Positions 44,010 to 52,832 of a stretch of 64,000 nt of DNA are shown here, one piece after another. This stretch comes from Gemmatirosa kalamazoonensis. GTDB lineage: Bacteria; Gemmatimonadota; Gemmatimonadetes; Gemmatimonadales; Gemmatimonadaceae. The translations under genes were made by a program, and so were the position numbers. Below the pieces are notes generated by a model. The model did no database searches. It had not been told where the DNA came from and saw only the letters and a list, made by a program, of their open reading frames with translations. The DNA is taken from the NCBI RefSeq assembly GCF_000522985.1, contig NZ_CP007128.1, positions 4,014,220 through 4,078,219 of the forward strand, given 5' to 3'. Within the stretch, counting starts at the first letter, position 1. Each line of letters starts with the position of its first letter.

Positions 44010-44857
44010 GCCGCGTCGGCCGAACGGTAGCCGACCGCGCACCAGCAGACCGGCCCGTCCTCGTCGATGCGCACACGCTCCAGCCCCGCGCGCGCCATCA
44101 TGTCGCGGATCTCGGCGCGCGTGAACCGCTGCTCCAGGCGCGTCCCGAAGCGGTCCAGCGCATCCGTGCGCATCACGTACATGCTGCGGTCGCGATACGC
44201 GGCGAGCGGGAACGACCCCGGCACGCGGCCCGTCGTGCGTTCGATCAGCTTCGCGGTGCGCGCGAGCGGCCAGTACACGCCGAACGCGATCGCCTGCGAC
44301 GTCAGGAGCCGCAGCCGGAACGGCATGCGCGCGATGCCGCGCCGCAGCGCGTCGCTCGCGCCCCACAGCGCACGGAACCACGCCGGCCGGTTGTCGAAGC
44401 GGTAGTAGAGGTACAGCAGCATCGGCGCACCGGGCTTCAGCGTGCGCGCGCAGGCGCGGATCGCCCCGGCCGTGTCGGGCACGTGATGCAGCACGCCTAA
44501 CGAGTACAGGAAGTCGAGCGATCCGGGCGCGAACGGCAGCGCGTCGACCGAGGCGTGGTGGAACTCGACGTTCGGCGCTCCGGCGAGATTGCGCCGCGCC
44601 ACGGCGAGCGCATCGTCGCTCGCGTCCACGCAGTGCAGCTTCCCCACGCGCGGCGCGGCGAGCCGCGCCCACCGCCCGGTGCCGCAGCCGATGTCGGCGC
44701 CCACGGCGTTAGGCGGCAGCTCGTCCCACGGGAACAGCCGGAAGTACGCGTCGAACATCTCCTGCAGCTCGGCACGGTCGGCCTCCTCGTACGTGAACGC
44801 CGACCACTCCGCGCCGAAACCTTCCACCGTGCGTTCGTCTACGTTCGACACGATCAT
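44006..44857 (-). CDS. Class I SAM methyltransferase
   Basis: This 283-residue protein has motif I VGADIGCGTGRWARLAAPRV, acidic VDASDDA, and motif II-like YSLGVLHHVPDTAGAIR. It is distantly related in layout to the tandem pair at 27306-29023 (both have Y-S-x-GVLHH). The position between cca and lhgO gives no clear substrate. Start and stop overlap both neighbours by four bases. Confidence 0.82.
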   Translation of the reverse strand: MIVSNVDERTVEGFGAEWSAFTYEEADRAELQEMFDAYFRLFPWDELPPNAVGADIGCGTGRWARLAAPRVGKLHCVDASDDALAVARRNLAGAPNVEFHHASVDALPFAPGSLDFLYSLGVLHHVPDTAGAIRACARTLKPGAPMLLYLYYRFDNRPAWFRALWGASDALRRGIARMPFRLRLLTSQAIAFGVYWPLARTAKLIERTTGRVPGSFPLAAYRDRSMYVMRTDALDRFGTRLEQRFTRAEIRDMMARAGLERVRIDEDGPVCWCAVGYRSADAA

Positions 44858-46116
44858 CCGGTCATCTGGGTGGTGTGCAGCGCGGCGGGCGCGCAGCCCA
44901 GCTCGCGCACGATCTCGTCGCCGATGGCGAGCGACGCGGTCGCCGCGGGACTCGGCGCGTTGATCACGTGCAGCGCGCCCTCCGTCGCCGCGAACTCGAA
45001 ATCCTGCAGCAGCGCGCCGTCGCGCGACATCGCCATCGCGCGTACGCCCGACCCGCCGGGCAGCAGATCGTCCTCGCGCAGCTCCGGCAGCAGCCGGCGG
45101 AGCGACGCGGCGAACAGCGGTTTGCTCGCCGAGCGACGCAGCTCCGACCACGTCACGCGCGGGTACCGCGCGACGAAGCGCCACAGCCCGGGAAACGTCA
45201 GCGCGTCCGCGACGTCGCCCACGCGCACGTCGCGCTTGCGGTAGCCCTCGCGCGCGAGCGCGAGCACCGCGTTGGGCCCGCACTCCACCCGGCCGTCGAT
45301 CATGCGCGTGAAGTGCACGCCGAGGAACGGGAAGCTCGGATCGGGCACCGGGTAGATGAGGTGCTTCACGAGCGACGCGCGCTCGGGACGCAGCACGAAG
45401 TACTCGCCGCGGAACGGCACCACCCGCGCGTCCGTGCGCGCTCCGGCCATGCGCGCCACGCGGTCGCTCTGCAGCCCCGCGCAGTTCACGAGGAACTCGG
45501 CGCGTCGGTCGCCCCGCGCGGTCTCGACCTGCCACGCGCCCTCGCGCCGCGCGAGCGCCCGCACGCCCGCGCCGGTGACGACCTCCGCGCCGAGCGCTTG
45601 CAGCTCACCGAGCATCGCATCCGCGACGCCGCGGTAGTCGACGATCCCCTCCTCCGGCACGCGCACGGCGGCGACCCCCGCCGCGTGCGGCTCGATCTCG
45701 CGCAGCTCCGCCGCCGAGAGCCAGCGCAGGCCCCGCAGCCCGTTCGCCGTGCCGCGGTCGAGCAGCGCGCGCAGCCGCGGGATTTCCGCATCGTCCACTG
45801 CGACCACGACCTTGCCGCAGATCTGGTGGCGGACGCCGTGCTCGCGGCAGAACGCGGTCATCTGGCGGATGCCGTCCACGGCGAGCCGCGCCTTCCGCGA
45901 CCCGGGCGTGTAGTACAGCCCCGCGTGCAGCACGCCGCTGTTGTGCGTGCTCTGGTGGCTCGCCACGCGCGGCTCCTTCTCCAGCACCGCGATCCGCAGA
46001 TCGGGGCGTGCGCGCGCGAGCTTCAGCGCCGTCGCGAGCCCCACCAGCCCGGCCCCGATCACGGCGACCGAGGCGCCGGGACGGAGCGGAGTGGTGCGGG
46101 CGGCGGACGTCGTCAC
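44854..46116 (-). CDS. lhgO: L-2-hydroxyglutarate oxidase (FAD-dependent)
   Basis: This 420-residue flavoprotein oxidises L-2-hydroxyglutarate to 2-oxoglutarate at the membrane. It has the dinucleotide fold VIGAGLVGLATALKLARA, the ADP-binding VLEKE, HQSTHNSGVLHAGLYYTPGS and FLGVHFTRMIDGRVE, all typical. The GTG at 46116 is preferred; a TTG 12 codons upstream would add an odd tail. It is divergent from the small plus-strand gene at 46191. Confidence 0.9.
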   Translation of the reverse strand: MTTSAARTTPLRPGASVAVIGAGLVGLATALKLARARPDLRIAVLEKEPRVASHQSTHNSGVLHAGLYYTPGSRKARLAVDGIRQMTAFCREHGVRHQICGKVVVAVDDAEIPRLRALLDRGTANGLRGLRWLSAAELREIEPHAAGVAAVRVPEEGIVDYRGVADAMLGELQALGAEVVTGAGVRALARREGAWQVETARGDRRAEFLVNCAGLQSDRVARMAGARTDARVVPFRGEYFVLRPERASLVKHLIYPVPDPSFPFLGVHFTRMIDGRVECGPNAVLALAREGYRKRDVRVGDVADALTFPGLWRFVARYPRVTWSELRRSASKPLFAASLRRLLPELREDDLLPGGSGVRAMAMSRDGALLQDFEFAATEGALHVINAPSPAATASLAIGDEIVRELGCAPAALHTTQMTG

Positions 46117-46190
46117 GGGCGGGACGGGATGCGGGAACAGATGTTCGCCCAACCGATGCCGGGCGACCGAAGATACACTACATTCGATCC

Positions 46191-46634
46191 ATGCCGCCGT
46201 TCACCCCCGCGCTCCCGCTCGACACGCTGCTCGCGGCGTGCGACGCGCACCCGGAGTTCAAGGCCGACGTCCTGGCGTACGCCGAGTTCCAGCGGGCCGA
46301 GCGCGTCGTCGCGCAGGGGCACGCGCCGCGGGTGAAGGTGCTCCGCGTGGTCGCCCAGCTGCTGCACCACGAGCCGTCGCTGCGCGTCGACTCCGTGCGC
46401 GTGAACGGATTCGCCGGGTGCTGCGACTTCCGCGGCGTCGTCACCGCCACGGCTGGCGACGCGACCCGGAGCTGGGAGTTCGTCTGGGACTGCCGCTGGC
46501 GCGCCCGTGAGGCCGGCCTGCTCGACCCCGGCGGCTACCCCGACCAGGCGTGGGCCGCGCGCGAGTACGGGTGGCGCTGCTTCTCGCACTGGCAGGAGCA
46601 GCCGATCGCCTCAGGCGTGCTCGCCGACGCCTGA
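46191..46634 (+). CDS. Hypothetical protein, 147 residues
   Basis: I do not recognise this protein. It begins MPPFTPALPLDTLLAACDAH, has a Cys pair (GFAGCCDFRG) and a Trp-rich C-terminal half (SWEFVWDCRWRAREAGL). There is no signal peptide or helix. It is the only plus-strand gene between the acetyltransferase at 23187 and the window end. It is divergent from lhgO and converges on the asparaginase gene 13 bases away. The Trp-rich, codon-typical sequence supports a real gene. Confidence 0.6.
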   Translation: MPPFTPALPLDTLLAACDAHPEFKADVLAYAEFQRAERVVAQGHAPRVKVLRVVAQLLHHEPSLRVDSVRVNGFAGCCDFRGVVTATAGDATRSWEFVWDCRWRAREAGLLDPGGYPDQAWAAREYGWRCFSHWQEQPIASGVLADA

Positions 46635-46647
46635 CGGCGGCTTCGGC

Positions 46648-47619
46648 TCACCCCTCGAACACCGCCCGTAGCTCGTGCGCGCCGAGCCCGGCGCCGAGAG
46701 CGAGCATGAGATCGATCCGTGCCTGCTGCGGCCGGCGCGCGCCCGCGAACACGGCGCCCAGCTCGTGGAGCCGCCGCCCGCCGCCCGGATACGCGTAGGT
46801 CTGGCCGACCCGCCCTTCGCCGGCGCGCGACGCGATCACGACCGGCTTGCCGTCCGCGATCCAGCGCTCGATGCCCGGCACCATCGCCGGCGGCACGTTG
46901 CCGCGGCCCATCGCCGCGAGCACCACGCCCCGCGCTCCGCTCTCCCGCGACGCGTCGAGCAGCCGAGCGTCGCACCCGGCCCACGCGGTCACGATGTCGA
47001 CCGGCTCCGCGGGAGCCTCGGGGCACAGCACGGGCGCCGTGCCGGCGAGCCGCCGCCGCACGATCACCCGCCCCTCGTCGATCACGCCGAGCGGCCCGAG
47101 CCCGGGCGACTCGAACGCCGAGAGGTCGTGCGTGTGCGTCTTCGCGTCCTCCAGCCCGGCGAACACCCGGCCGCCCATCACGACCACCGTCCCGATCCCT
47201 TCCGCCTCCGGCGCCGCGGCCACCGTCACCGCGTCGAGCAGGTTCGCGGGCCCGTCCCATCCGAGGTCGCTCGCCGAGCGCATCGCGCCGGTGAACACGA
47301 TCGGCTTCCGCGACGCGACCGACCGCGCGACGAGGTACGCCGTCTCCTCGAGCGTGTCGGTGCCGTGCGTCGCGACCACGCCGTGGATCTCCGGGTCGGC
47401 GAGCAGCTCCGCGATACGGTTCCGGAGCGCCCACTGCCGGTCGACCGTCATGTGCGGCCCCGGATAGCGCCCCCACTGCTCCGGTCGCACCCGCGCCACG
47501 CGCTCGATGCCGCGCGCCGCCTCGAGGATCTCCTCGGCCGACAGCGACGGCACGGCGCCGCCCGCGCTCTCGTCCACGCGCATGGAGATGGTGCCGCCGG
47601 TGAACAGCGCCGCGATCAC
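46648..47619 (-). CDS. Asparaginase
   Basis: This 323-residue amidohydrolase releases ammonia from asparagine. The two active-site threonines lie in LFTGGTISM and VVATHGTDTLEETAYLV, and MGGRVFAGLEDAKTHTHDLSA is the AsnA substrate loop. No signal peptide is seen, so it is cytoplasmic. The GTG start overlaps the SDR gene's stop. It ends the operon that begins with alaS. Confidence 0.93.
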   Translation of the reverse strand: MIAALFTGGTISMRVDESAGGAVPSLSAEEILEAARGIERVARVRPEQWGRYPGPHMTVDRQWALRNRIAELLADPEIHGVVATHGTDTLEETAYLVARSVASRKPIVFTGAMRSASDLGWDGPANLLDAVTVAAAPEAEGIGTVVVMGGRVFAGLEDAKTHTHDLSAFESPGLGPLGVIDEGRVIVRRRLAGTAPVLCPEAPAEPVDIVTAWAGCDARLLDASRESGARGVVLAAMGRGNVPPAMVPGIERWIADGKPVVIASRAGEGRVGQTYAYPGGGRRLHELGAVFAGARRPQQARIDLMLALGAGLGAHELRAVFEG

Positions 47620-48371
47620 CCGCACAGGACGCTCCCGCCGTTCACGTTGAGGATCTCGCCGGTGACGTGCCGCGCCTGCGGCGCGCACAGGCACACGACG
47701 GGGAACGCGATGTCGTCCGGCGATGCCACGCGGCCGACCGGAATCGTCGCGGCGATGCGCTCGCGACCACCGGATGCCATCGCGTCGGCGGTCATCTCGG
47801 TGTCCACCCACCCGGGCGCGACGCTGTTCACGGTGATGCCGCGCGGCCCGAGCTCCACGGCGAGCGACTTCACGAACGAGATCATCGCGCCCTTCGACGC
47901 CGCGTAGTCGGCGTGGAACGCCTCGCCGCGCTGGCCGGCGGTGCTCGAGATCATGACGATGCGGCCGCCGTCGCCCATCACCCGCGCCGCCTCGCGCGCG
48001 CAGTAGAACATCGAGTCGACGTTCTCGCGCATCGTGCGCAGCCACCGCTCGTCGTCGAGCCGCTCCACCGGCACGTCCTCGCTCGGCCACACGCCCGCGT
48101 TCGCGACGAGGATGTCGACGCCGCCTAACGCCTCGCGCGCGCGCGCGAACAGCCCTCGCACGCCGTCGCGCGTCGACAGATCCGCGCTGCACGACTCGGC
48201 CCGCACGCCCACCGACCGCGCGTCGGCCGCCACCGCGTCGGCGTCCTCGCCGCGTGCCCGGTAGCCCACCAGCACGTCCGCGCCGCACGCCGCGAGCGCG
48301 CGCACGACCGCCGCGCCGATCCCGCGCGAGCCGCCCGTCACGACGGCGCGCCTTCCCCGGAGATCGATCAC
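47616..48371 (-). CDS. Short-chain dehydrogenase/reductase (FabG-like)
   Basis: This 251-residue SDR has the cofactor motif VVTGGSRGIGAA, the structural NAG (VANAGVW), the catalytic Ser in MISSTAG and YAASKGAM (Tyr-x3-Lys), and the C-terminal VNGG segment. It resembles FabG-type ketoacyl reductases but its substrate is not evident. It lies between gmhA and asparaginase, with GTGA overlaps at both ends. Confidence 0.87.
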   Translation of the reverse strand: MIDLRGRRAVVTGGSRGIGAAVVRALAACGADVLVGYRARGEDADAVAADARSVGVRAESCSADLSTRDGVRGLFARAREALGGVDILVANAGVWPSEDVPVERLDDERWLRTMRENVDSMFYCAREAARVMGDGGRIVMISSTAGQRGEAFHADYAASKGAMISFVKSLAVELGPRGITVNSVAPGWVDTEMTADAMASGGRERIAATIPVGRVASPDDIAFPVVCLCAPQARHVTGEILNVNGGSVLCG

Positions 48372-48964
48372 GCGACGCCTCCCGCCACCGGGCGCGACGC
48401 CAGCTCGTCCGCCTCGATCATGTCGCAGATGAGGTGCTCGATGCACAGGTGCAGCTCCTGCGCGCGGTCGGTGCGGTCGGTCGGGATGATCACGTTGTGG
48501 TCCGCCAGGGGCCGCAGCGCGCCGCCGTCGCGCGCCGAGAACGCGAGCACGCGCACGCCCTTCGCGCGCGCGGCGCGCGCGGCGAGCAGCACGTTCGGCG
48601 AGTTGCCGCTCGTCGAGTGGATCACGAGCAGGTCGCCGCTGCGGCACAGCGCCTCCACCTGCCGCGAGAACACGTGGTCGAAGCCGAAGTCGTTCCCCGC
48701 GGCGGTCAACAGCGAGGTGTCGGTCGTGAGCGCGACGGCCGGATACGCCGCGCGATCGCGCCGGTAGCGCACGACGTACTCGGTGGCCATGTGCTGCGCG
48801 TCCGCGGCGCTGCCGCCGTTGCCGCAGAAGAACAGGGTGCCGCCGCCGCGCACGGTGTCGCGCACCATGTCCGCAGCGCGCGCGATGTCGTCGGCGAGCA
48901 GGTCGGCGGTGCGCGCGGCGGTGTCGGCCAGCTCGCGCAGCGCGCCGGTGATGCGGTCGTCCAT
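48368..48964 (-). CDS. gmhA: Sedoheptulose-7-phosphate isomerase GmhA
   Basis: This 198-residue SIS-domain protein converts sedoheptulose 7-phosphate to D-glycero-D-manno-heptose 7-phosphate, the first step to ADP-heptose for lipopolysaccharide core. FFCGNGGSAADAQHMATEYV is the GmhA signature, with the phosphate-binding HSTSGNSPNVLLA; the metal-side His is probably in HLCIEHLICD. The ATG start is 19 bases downstream of the phosphatase gene. No other heptose gene is near. Confidence 0.92.
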   Translation of the reverse strand: MDDRITGALRELADTAARTADLLADDIARAADMVRDTVRGGGTLFFCGNGGSAADAQHMATEYVVRYRRDRAAYPAVALTTDTSLLTAAGNDFGFDHVFSRQVEALCRSGDLLVIHSTSGNSPNVLLAARAARAKGVRVLAFSARDGGALRPLADHNVIIPTDRTDRAQELHLCIEHLICDMIEADELASRPVAGGVA

Positions 48965-48983
48965 CTCGTCTCCGTTCGGGTCG

Positions 48984-49751
48984 TTAGGCGCTCGGTCGGT
49001 CGGCGCGGCCGGCGATCCACAAGCGCAGCAGCCGCAGCGCGCCGGTCGGGATCGGGAGCGGCGGCACGGGCACCGGGCGCTCGTTGCGCAGCAGACGCTC
49101 GGGGTTCACGCGCAGCAGCAGATCGGACTGCTCCGCTCCGCCGTGCGCCGTGAGCCAGTCGCGAGCGAGCGCCATCGAGCGCCCGTCGCCGTGGTTGTCG
49201 CTCGCCACGAGGTCCACGAGCCCGTCGGCGAGCAGCGCGCGCGCCAGCCGCGCGCGGGTGCCGGTACCGAGCAGCATCACGGCGTCCACCTGCAGCGCCG
49301 CACCGGCGGCGCGCCACGCACGCGCGCTCTGCGGCGTGCACCCCACGTAGCGCTCCGGGTGGGCCAGCACCGGCACCACGCCGCTCATGCTGATGCGGAA
49401 CAGCTCGCGGTCCGCGTGCACGGGAACGGCGCCGGGAAACTCGACGAGCACGGCGCTCGAGCCGCCTAACGAGAGGTGCGGACGCGCGAGATCGACGCCC
49501 GGCTCGTCGAGCATGATCTCCCAGCCGCGCACGAGCGTCACTTCCGGCGGTGCGACCGCGCGCAGCGCGTCGTGCTTCTCGTCGAGCGCGTCCGCCGTCA
49601 CCGCGTGGGCGCGCGACGCGCGGAGGTGCGGGGTGCACGCCACCAGCCTCACGCCGTCGGCGGCGAATCGGCGCAGCACGCGCAGCGACGCCTCCTCCGT
49701 GGCCGCACCGTCGTCGACGCCCGGGAGGAGATGCGTGTGCAGGTCGATCAC
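48984..49751 (-). CDS. CpsB/CapC-type tyrosine phosphatase (PHP domain)
   Basis: This 255-residue metal-dependent PHP phosphatase starts MIDLHTHLLPGVDDGA, with the metal-binding His and Asp residues, and has CTPHLRAS, VPVLAHPERY and VASDNHGDG. In other bacteria such enzymes dephosphorylate tyrosine kinases that run capsule synthesis. The only Wzc-like protein in the window has lost its kinase motifs, so its target is probably elsewhere. The stop TAA is inside a GCCTAACG octamer. The GTG start overlaps the upstream gene. Confidence 0.85.
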   Translation of the reverse strand: MIDLHTHLLPGVDDGAATEEASLRVLRRFAADGVRLVACTPHLRASRAHAVTADALDEKHDALRAVAPPEVTLVRGWEIMLDEPGVDLARPHLSLGGSSAVLVEFPGAVPVHADRELFRISMSGVVPVLAHPERYVGCTPQSARAWRAAGAALQVDAVMLLGTGTRARLARALLADGLVDLVASDNHGDGRSMALARDWLTAHGGAEQSDLLLRVNPERLLRNERPVPVPPLPIPTGALRLLRLWIAGRADRPSA

Positions 49752-50089
49752 GTCGCGCCGACGCGAGACAGCGTCGCCATCGCTTCGCGCGCGATCTCCG
49801 CGAGGCCCTCCGGCGCGTCGCTCGCCGCTTCGAACGCGTAGGTCACCAGCGCGTCGGCGGTCAGCAGGTCGAGGGCGACGTTGCGTGCGGCGCCCGATGC
49901 GCTCTCGTTCTCGTCGAGCACCCGCGCGAGCGTGCGCTCGGCCGCGCGCAGGCACGCCCGCGGGATCGCGCTCGGATCGTCGGGCATCGAATCGCGCTCC
50001 GCGGCCAGCGCGCGCGCCACGTGCTCGGCCAGCGCGGGCGGCGCCGCGGGGGTGCGCCCCGCGACCCAGCGTACGACCGCCTGCGTCAC
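49748..50089 (-). CDS. Hypothetical protein, 113 residues
   Basis: I do not recognise this protein. It starts at GTG (VTQAVVRWVAGRTPAAPPAL), is rich in Ala and Asp/Glu, has no signal peptide, and is predicted mostly helical (LDLLTADALVTYAFEAASD). It is translationally coupled to alaS upstream and the phosphatase downstream by GTGA overlaps, which makes it very probably expressed. Confidence 0.65.
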   Translation of the reverse strand: MTQAVVRWVAGRTPAAPPALAEHVARALAAERDSMPDDPSAIPRACLRAAERTLARVLDENESASGAARNVALDLLTADALVTYAFEAASDAPEGLAEIAREAMATLSRVGAT

Positions 50090-52803
50090 GCCGCCTCGAG
50101 CAGCGGTCGAACGAGCTCCGGGGCCTCGCGCAGCGCGTCGCCGAGCCGGCCGGCGTCGGGAATCCCCGCCTGCGCCATGTGCGGCTTGCCGCCGCCGCGC
50201 CCACCCGCCGCCGCCGCCACGCGGCGCACGACGTCGTCGGCGCGCACGCCGCGGTCGCGCAGGCCGTCGCCGACCACCGCGAGCACCGTCGCCTTGCCGT
50301 CGTCGAGCCGCGCGCCGAGCACCGCGACGCCGTCGGCGAGCACCTCGCGCAGTGCGTCGCCGAGCGCCTGCAGCGCCTTCACGTCGGCGACCGACACCTC
50401 CGCGGTCACGAGCCGCGCGTTGCCCATCGTCTGCGCGCCGCTCACGAGCGCTTGCACCTGCGACGCGCCCCCGCCCTTCATCGCCTCCTCGAGCCGCCGC
50501 TCGAGCTGCCGACGCTCCTCGACGAGCGCGGCGACGCGGCGCGGCGCCTGGTCGAGCGGCGCCTTCACCAGCTCCGCCACGTGCGCGAGCTCTCGCTCGC
50601 GCTCCCGCAGCAGCTCGTATGCCTTCGGGCCGGTGAGCGCGGTGATGCGCCGGACGCCCGCCGCGACGCCCGTCTCGGACACGATGCGGAACAGCCCGAT
50701 CTCCGCCGTGTTGCGAACGTGCGTGCCGCCGCACAGCTCCGTCGACAGCCCCGGGATGTCGACGACGCGCACGACGTCGCCGTACTTCTCGCCGAACAGC
50801 GCCATCGCGCCGCCGGCGACCGCCTCCTGATACGGCTTCTGCGCGATCGACAGCGGCACCGCCGCCCACACGCCGCGGTTCACCTCGATCTCGATCGCGT
50901 CGAGCTGCTCCGGCTTCACCGGGCCGTGATGCGTGAAGTCGAACCGCAGACGGTCCGGCTCCACCACCGAGCCCGCCTGGTGCACGTGCTCGCCGAGCTG
51001 GTGGCGCAGCGCGGCGTGCAGCAGGTGGGTCGCCGTGTGGTTGCGCTCCGTGTCGCGTCGACGATCCGAGGGCACGCGAGCCGTCACGCGGCCGAACTGC
51101 AGCGCGCCGGTGAGCGTGCCCACCGCGGCGATCCGCCCATCGATCTTGCGCACCTCGTCCACGTCCACGCGCCAGCCGTCGCCGACGATCTCGCCGCGGT
51201 CCGACACCTGGCCGCCCGACTCCGCATAGAACGGCGTCTCGCGCAGCATCACCGCCACGCGTCCGTTAGGCAGGTGGCGCACCGCGGTGACGAGCGTCTC
51301 GATCTCGACGCCGTCGTAGCCGACGAACGCGCCGCCGACGTCCGCGGCCTCCGGTGCGCGGTCCCACGCGCTCACGTCCGACAGCTCGTCGGCGGCGACG
51401 CCGAGGTGGCGCGACTTCCGCTCCTCCTGAGATTGCGTGCGCTGACGCTCGAGCGCCGCCTCGAAGCCGGGGATGTCGACCGTGTAGTCGCGCTCGCGCG
51501 CCATCAGCTCCGTGAGGTCGATCGGGAAGCCGAACGTGTCGTACAGGCGGAACGCGTCCTCGCCGGAGATGTTGCGCTCCTGCGTCGTGCGCGCCGGGGC
51601 GAGCTCCTCGAATCGCGCGAGCCCGCCCTCGATCGTCGCGAGGAACCGCTCCTCCTCGGCGCGCGTCGTCGTCACGATGTGCTGCGCGCGCTGCCGGAGC
51701 TCCGGGTACGCGTCGCCCATCGTGTCGATCACCGCCTGCACGACGTGGTACAGCGTGGGCTGCGACGTGCGGCCCAGCAGGTACGCGTGCCGGACGGCGC
51801 GGCGAAGGATGCGGCGCAGCACGTAGCCGCGACCCTCGTTCGACGGGAACACCCCGTCGGCGAGCAGGAACGCGACCGCGCGCGCGTGGTCGGCGAGGAC
51901 GCGGTACGACGGCGCCTCCCCGGCGTCCACCGCCTCGCGACCGGTGTACGGTCGCCCGACGACTTCCTCGACCTTCGCGATGAGCGGCGCGAAGCCGTCG
52001 GTGTGGTAGTTGTTCGTCACGCCCTGCAGCACGGCCGCGATGCGCTCGAGCCCCGCCCCCGTGTCGACCGACGGCTTCGGCAGCGGCACGAGCGTGCCGT
52101 CCGGCTGCCGGTCGAACTGCATGAAGACGAGGTTCCAGATCTCGAGGAACCGTCCCGCCTCCGCGCCCTCCACGAACGCGTCGACCGACACCTCGTCGCG
52201 CGAGAGATCGGTCCACTCGCCGGTCGCGCCCTCGGGGAACTTCCAATCCTTCGCGAGGTGCGCGAGGTCGACGTAGATCTCCGTGCACGGGCCGCACGGC
52301 CCCGTGTCGGCCATCTGCCAGAAGTTGTCCTTCGCGCCCAGCCCGTAGATGCGCGTGTCCGGCAGGCCCGCGATCTCGCGCCACAGCGCGCGCGCCTCGT
52401 CGTCCTCATGGAACACGGAGACGCGCAGCTCCTTCGGATCGATGCCGAGGTCCTTCGTCACGAACTCCCAGGCGAACGCGATCGCGTCGCGCTTGAAATA
52501 GTCGCCGAAGGAGAAGTTCCCGAGCATCTCGAAGAACGTGTGGTGCCGCGCGGTGTGGCCGACCTGCTCCAGGTCGTTGTGCTTGCCGCCGGCACGCACG
52601 CACTTCTGCGCCGTGGTCGCGCGCCGCTTGCCGTCGGGCGGGTCCTCGAGGCCGAGGAAGATCTTCTTGAACGGCACCATCCCGGCGTTCGTGAACAGCA
52701 GCGTCGGGTCGTCGGCCGGTACGAGCGACGCGCTCGGACGCGCGACGTGATCGTGGCGCTGGAAGTACGCGAGGAAGCGGGAGCGGATCTCTGAGGCACG
52801 CAT
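50086..52803 (-). CDS. alaS: Alanyl-tRNA synthetase
   Basis: This 905-residue enzyme charges tRNA-Ala. It has the class II catalytic core (MRASEIRSRFLAYFQRHDH; LFTNAGMVPFKKIFLG), the editing domain with HTATHLLHAAL and the zinc-binding CGGTH, and a C-terminal helical DHHA1-like domain. Start at 52803 is the ATG that gives the family N-terminus. It begins an operon of six further genes ending with asparaginase. Confidence 0.97.
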   Translation of the reverse strand: MRASEIRSRFLAYFQRHDHVARPSASLVPADDPTLLFTNAGMVPFKKIFLGLEDPPDGKRRATTAQKCVRAGGKHNDLEQVGHTARHHTFFEMLGNFSFGDYFKRDAIAFAWEFVTKDLGIDPKELRVSVFHEDDEARALWREIAGLPDTRIYGLGAKDNFWQMADTGPCGPCTEIYVDLAHLAKDWKFPEGATGEWTDLSRDEVSVDAFVEGAEAGRFLEIWNLVFMQFDRQPDGTLVPLPKPSVDTGAGLERIAAVLQGVTNNYHTDGFAPLIAKVEEVVGRPYTGREAVDAGEAPSYRVLADHARAVAFLLADGVFPSNEGRGYVLRRILRRAVRHAYLLGRTSQPTLYHVVQAVIDTMGDAYPELRQRAQHIVTTTRAEEERFLATIEGGLARFEELAPARTTQERNISGEDAFRLYDTFGFPIDLTELMARERDYTVDIPGFEAALERQRTQSQEERKSRHLGVAADELSDVSAWDRAPEAADVGGAFVGYDGVEIETLVTAVRHLPNGRVAVMLRETPFYAESGGQVSDRGEIVGDGWRVDVDEVRKIDGRIAAVGTLTGALQFGRVTARVPSDRRRDTERNHTATHLLHAALRHQLGEHVHQAGSVVEPDRLRFDFTHHGPVKPEQLDAIEIEVNRGVWAAVPLSIAQKPYQEAVAGGAMALFGEKYGDVVRVVDIPGLSTELCGGTHVRNTAEIGLFRIVSETGVAAGVRRITALTGPKAYELLRERERELAHVAELVKAPLDQAPRRVAALVEERRQLERRLEEAMKGGGASQVQALVSGAQTMGNARLVTAEVSVADVKALQALGDALREVLADGVAVLGARLDDGKATVLAVVGDGLRDRGVRADDVVRRVAAAAGGRGGGKPHMAQAGIPDAGRLGDALREAPELVRPLLEAA

Positions 52804-52832
52804 GATCCGCGGAATATAGCGACCCCGGGTGG

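Noticed and set aside
13609-44713. GCCTAAC and GTTAGGC as integron attC core sites
   Set aside because: They match the RYYYAAC and GTTRRRY cores, but nearest opposed pairs are over 200 bp apart, lie inside ordinary genes and lack attC folding; no integrase is present.
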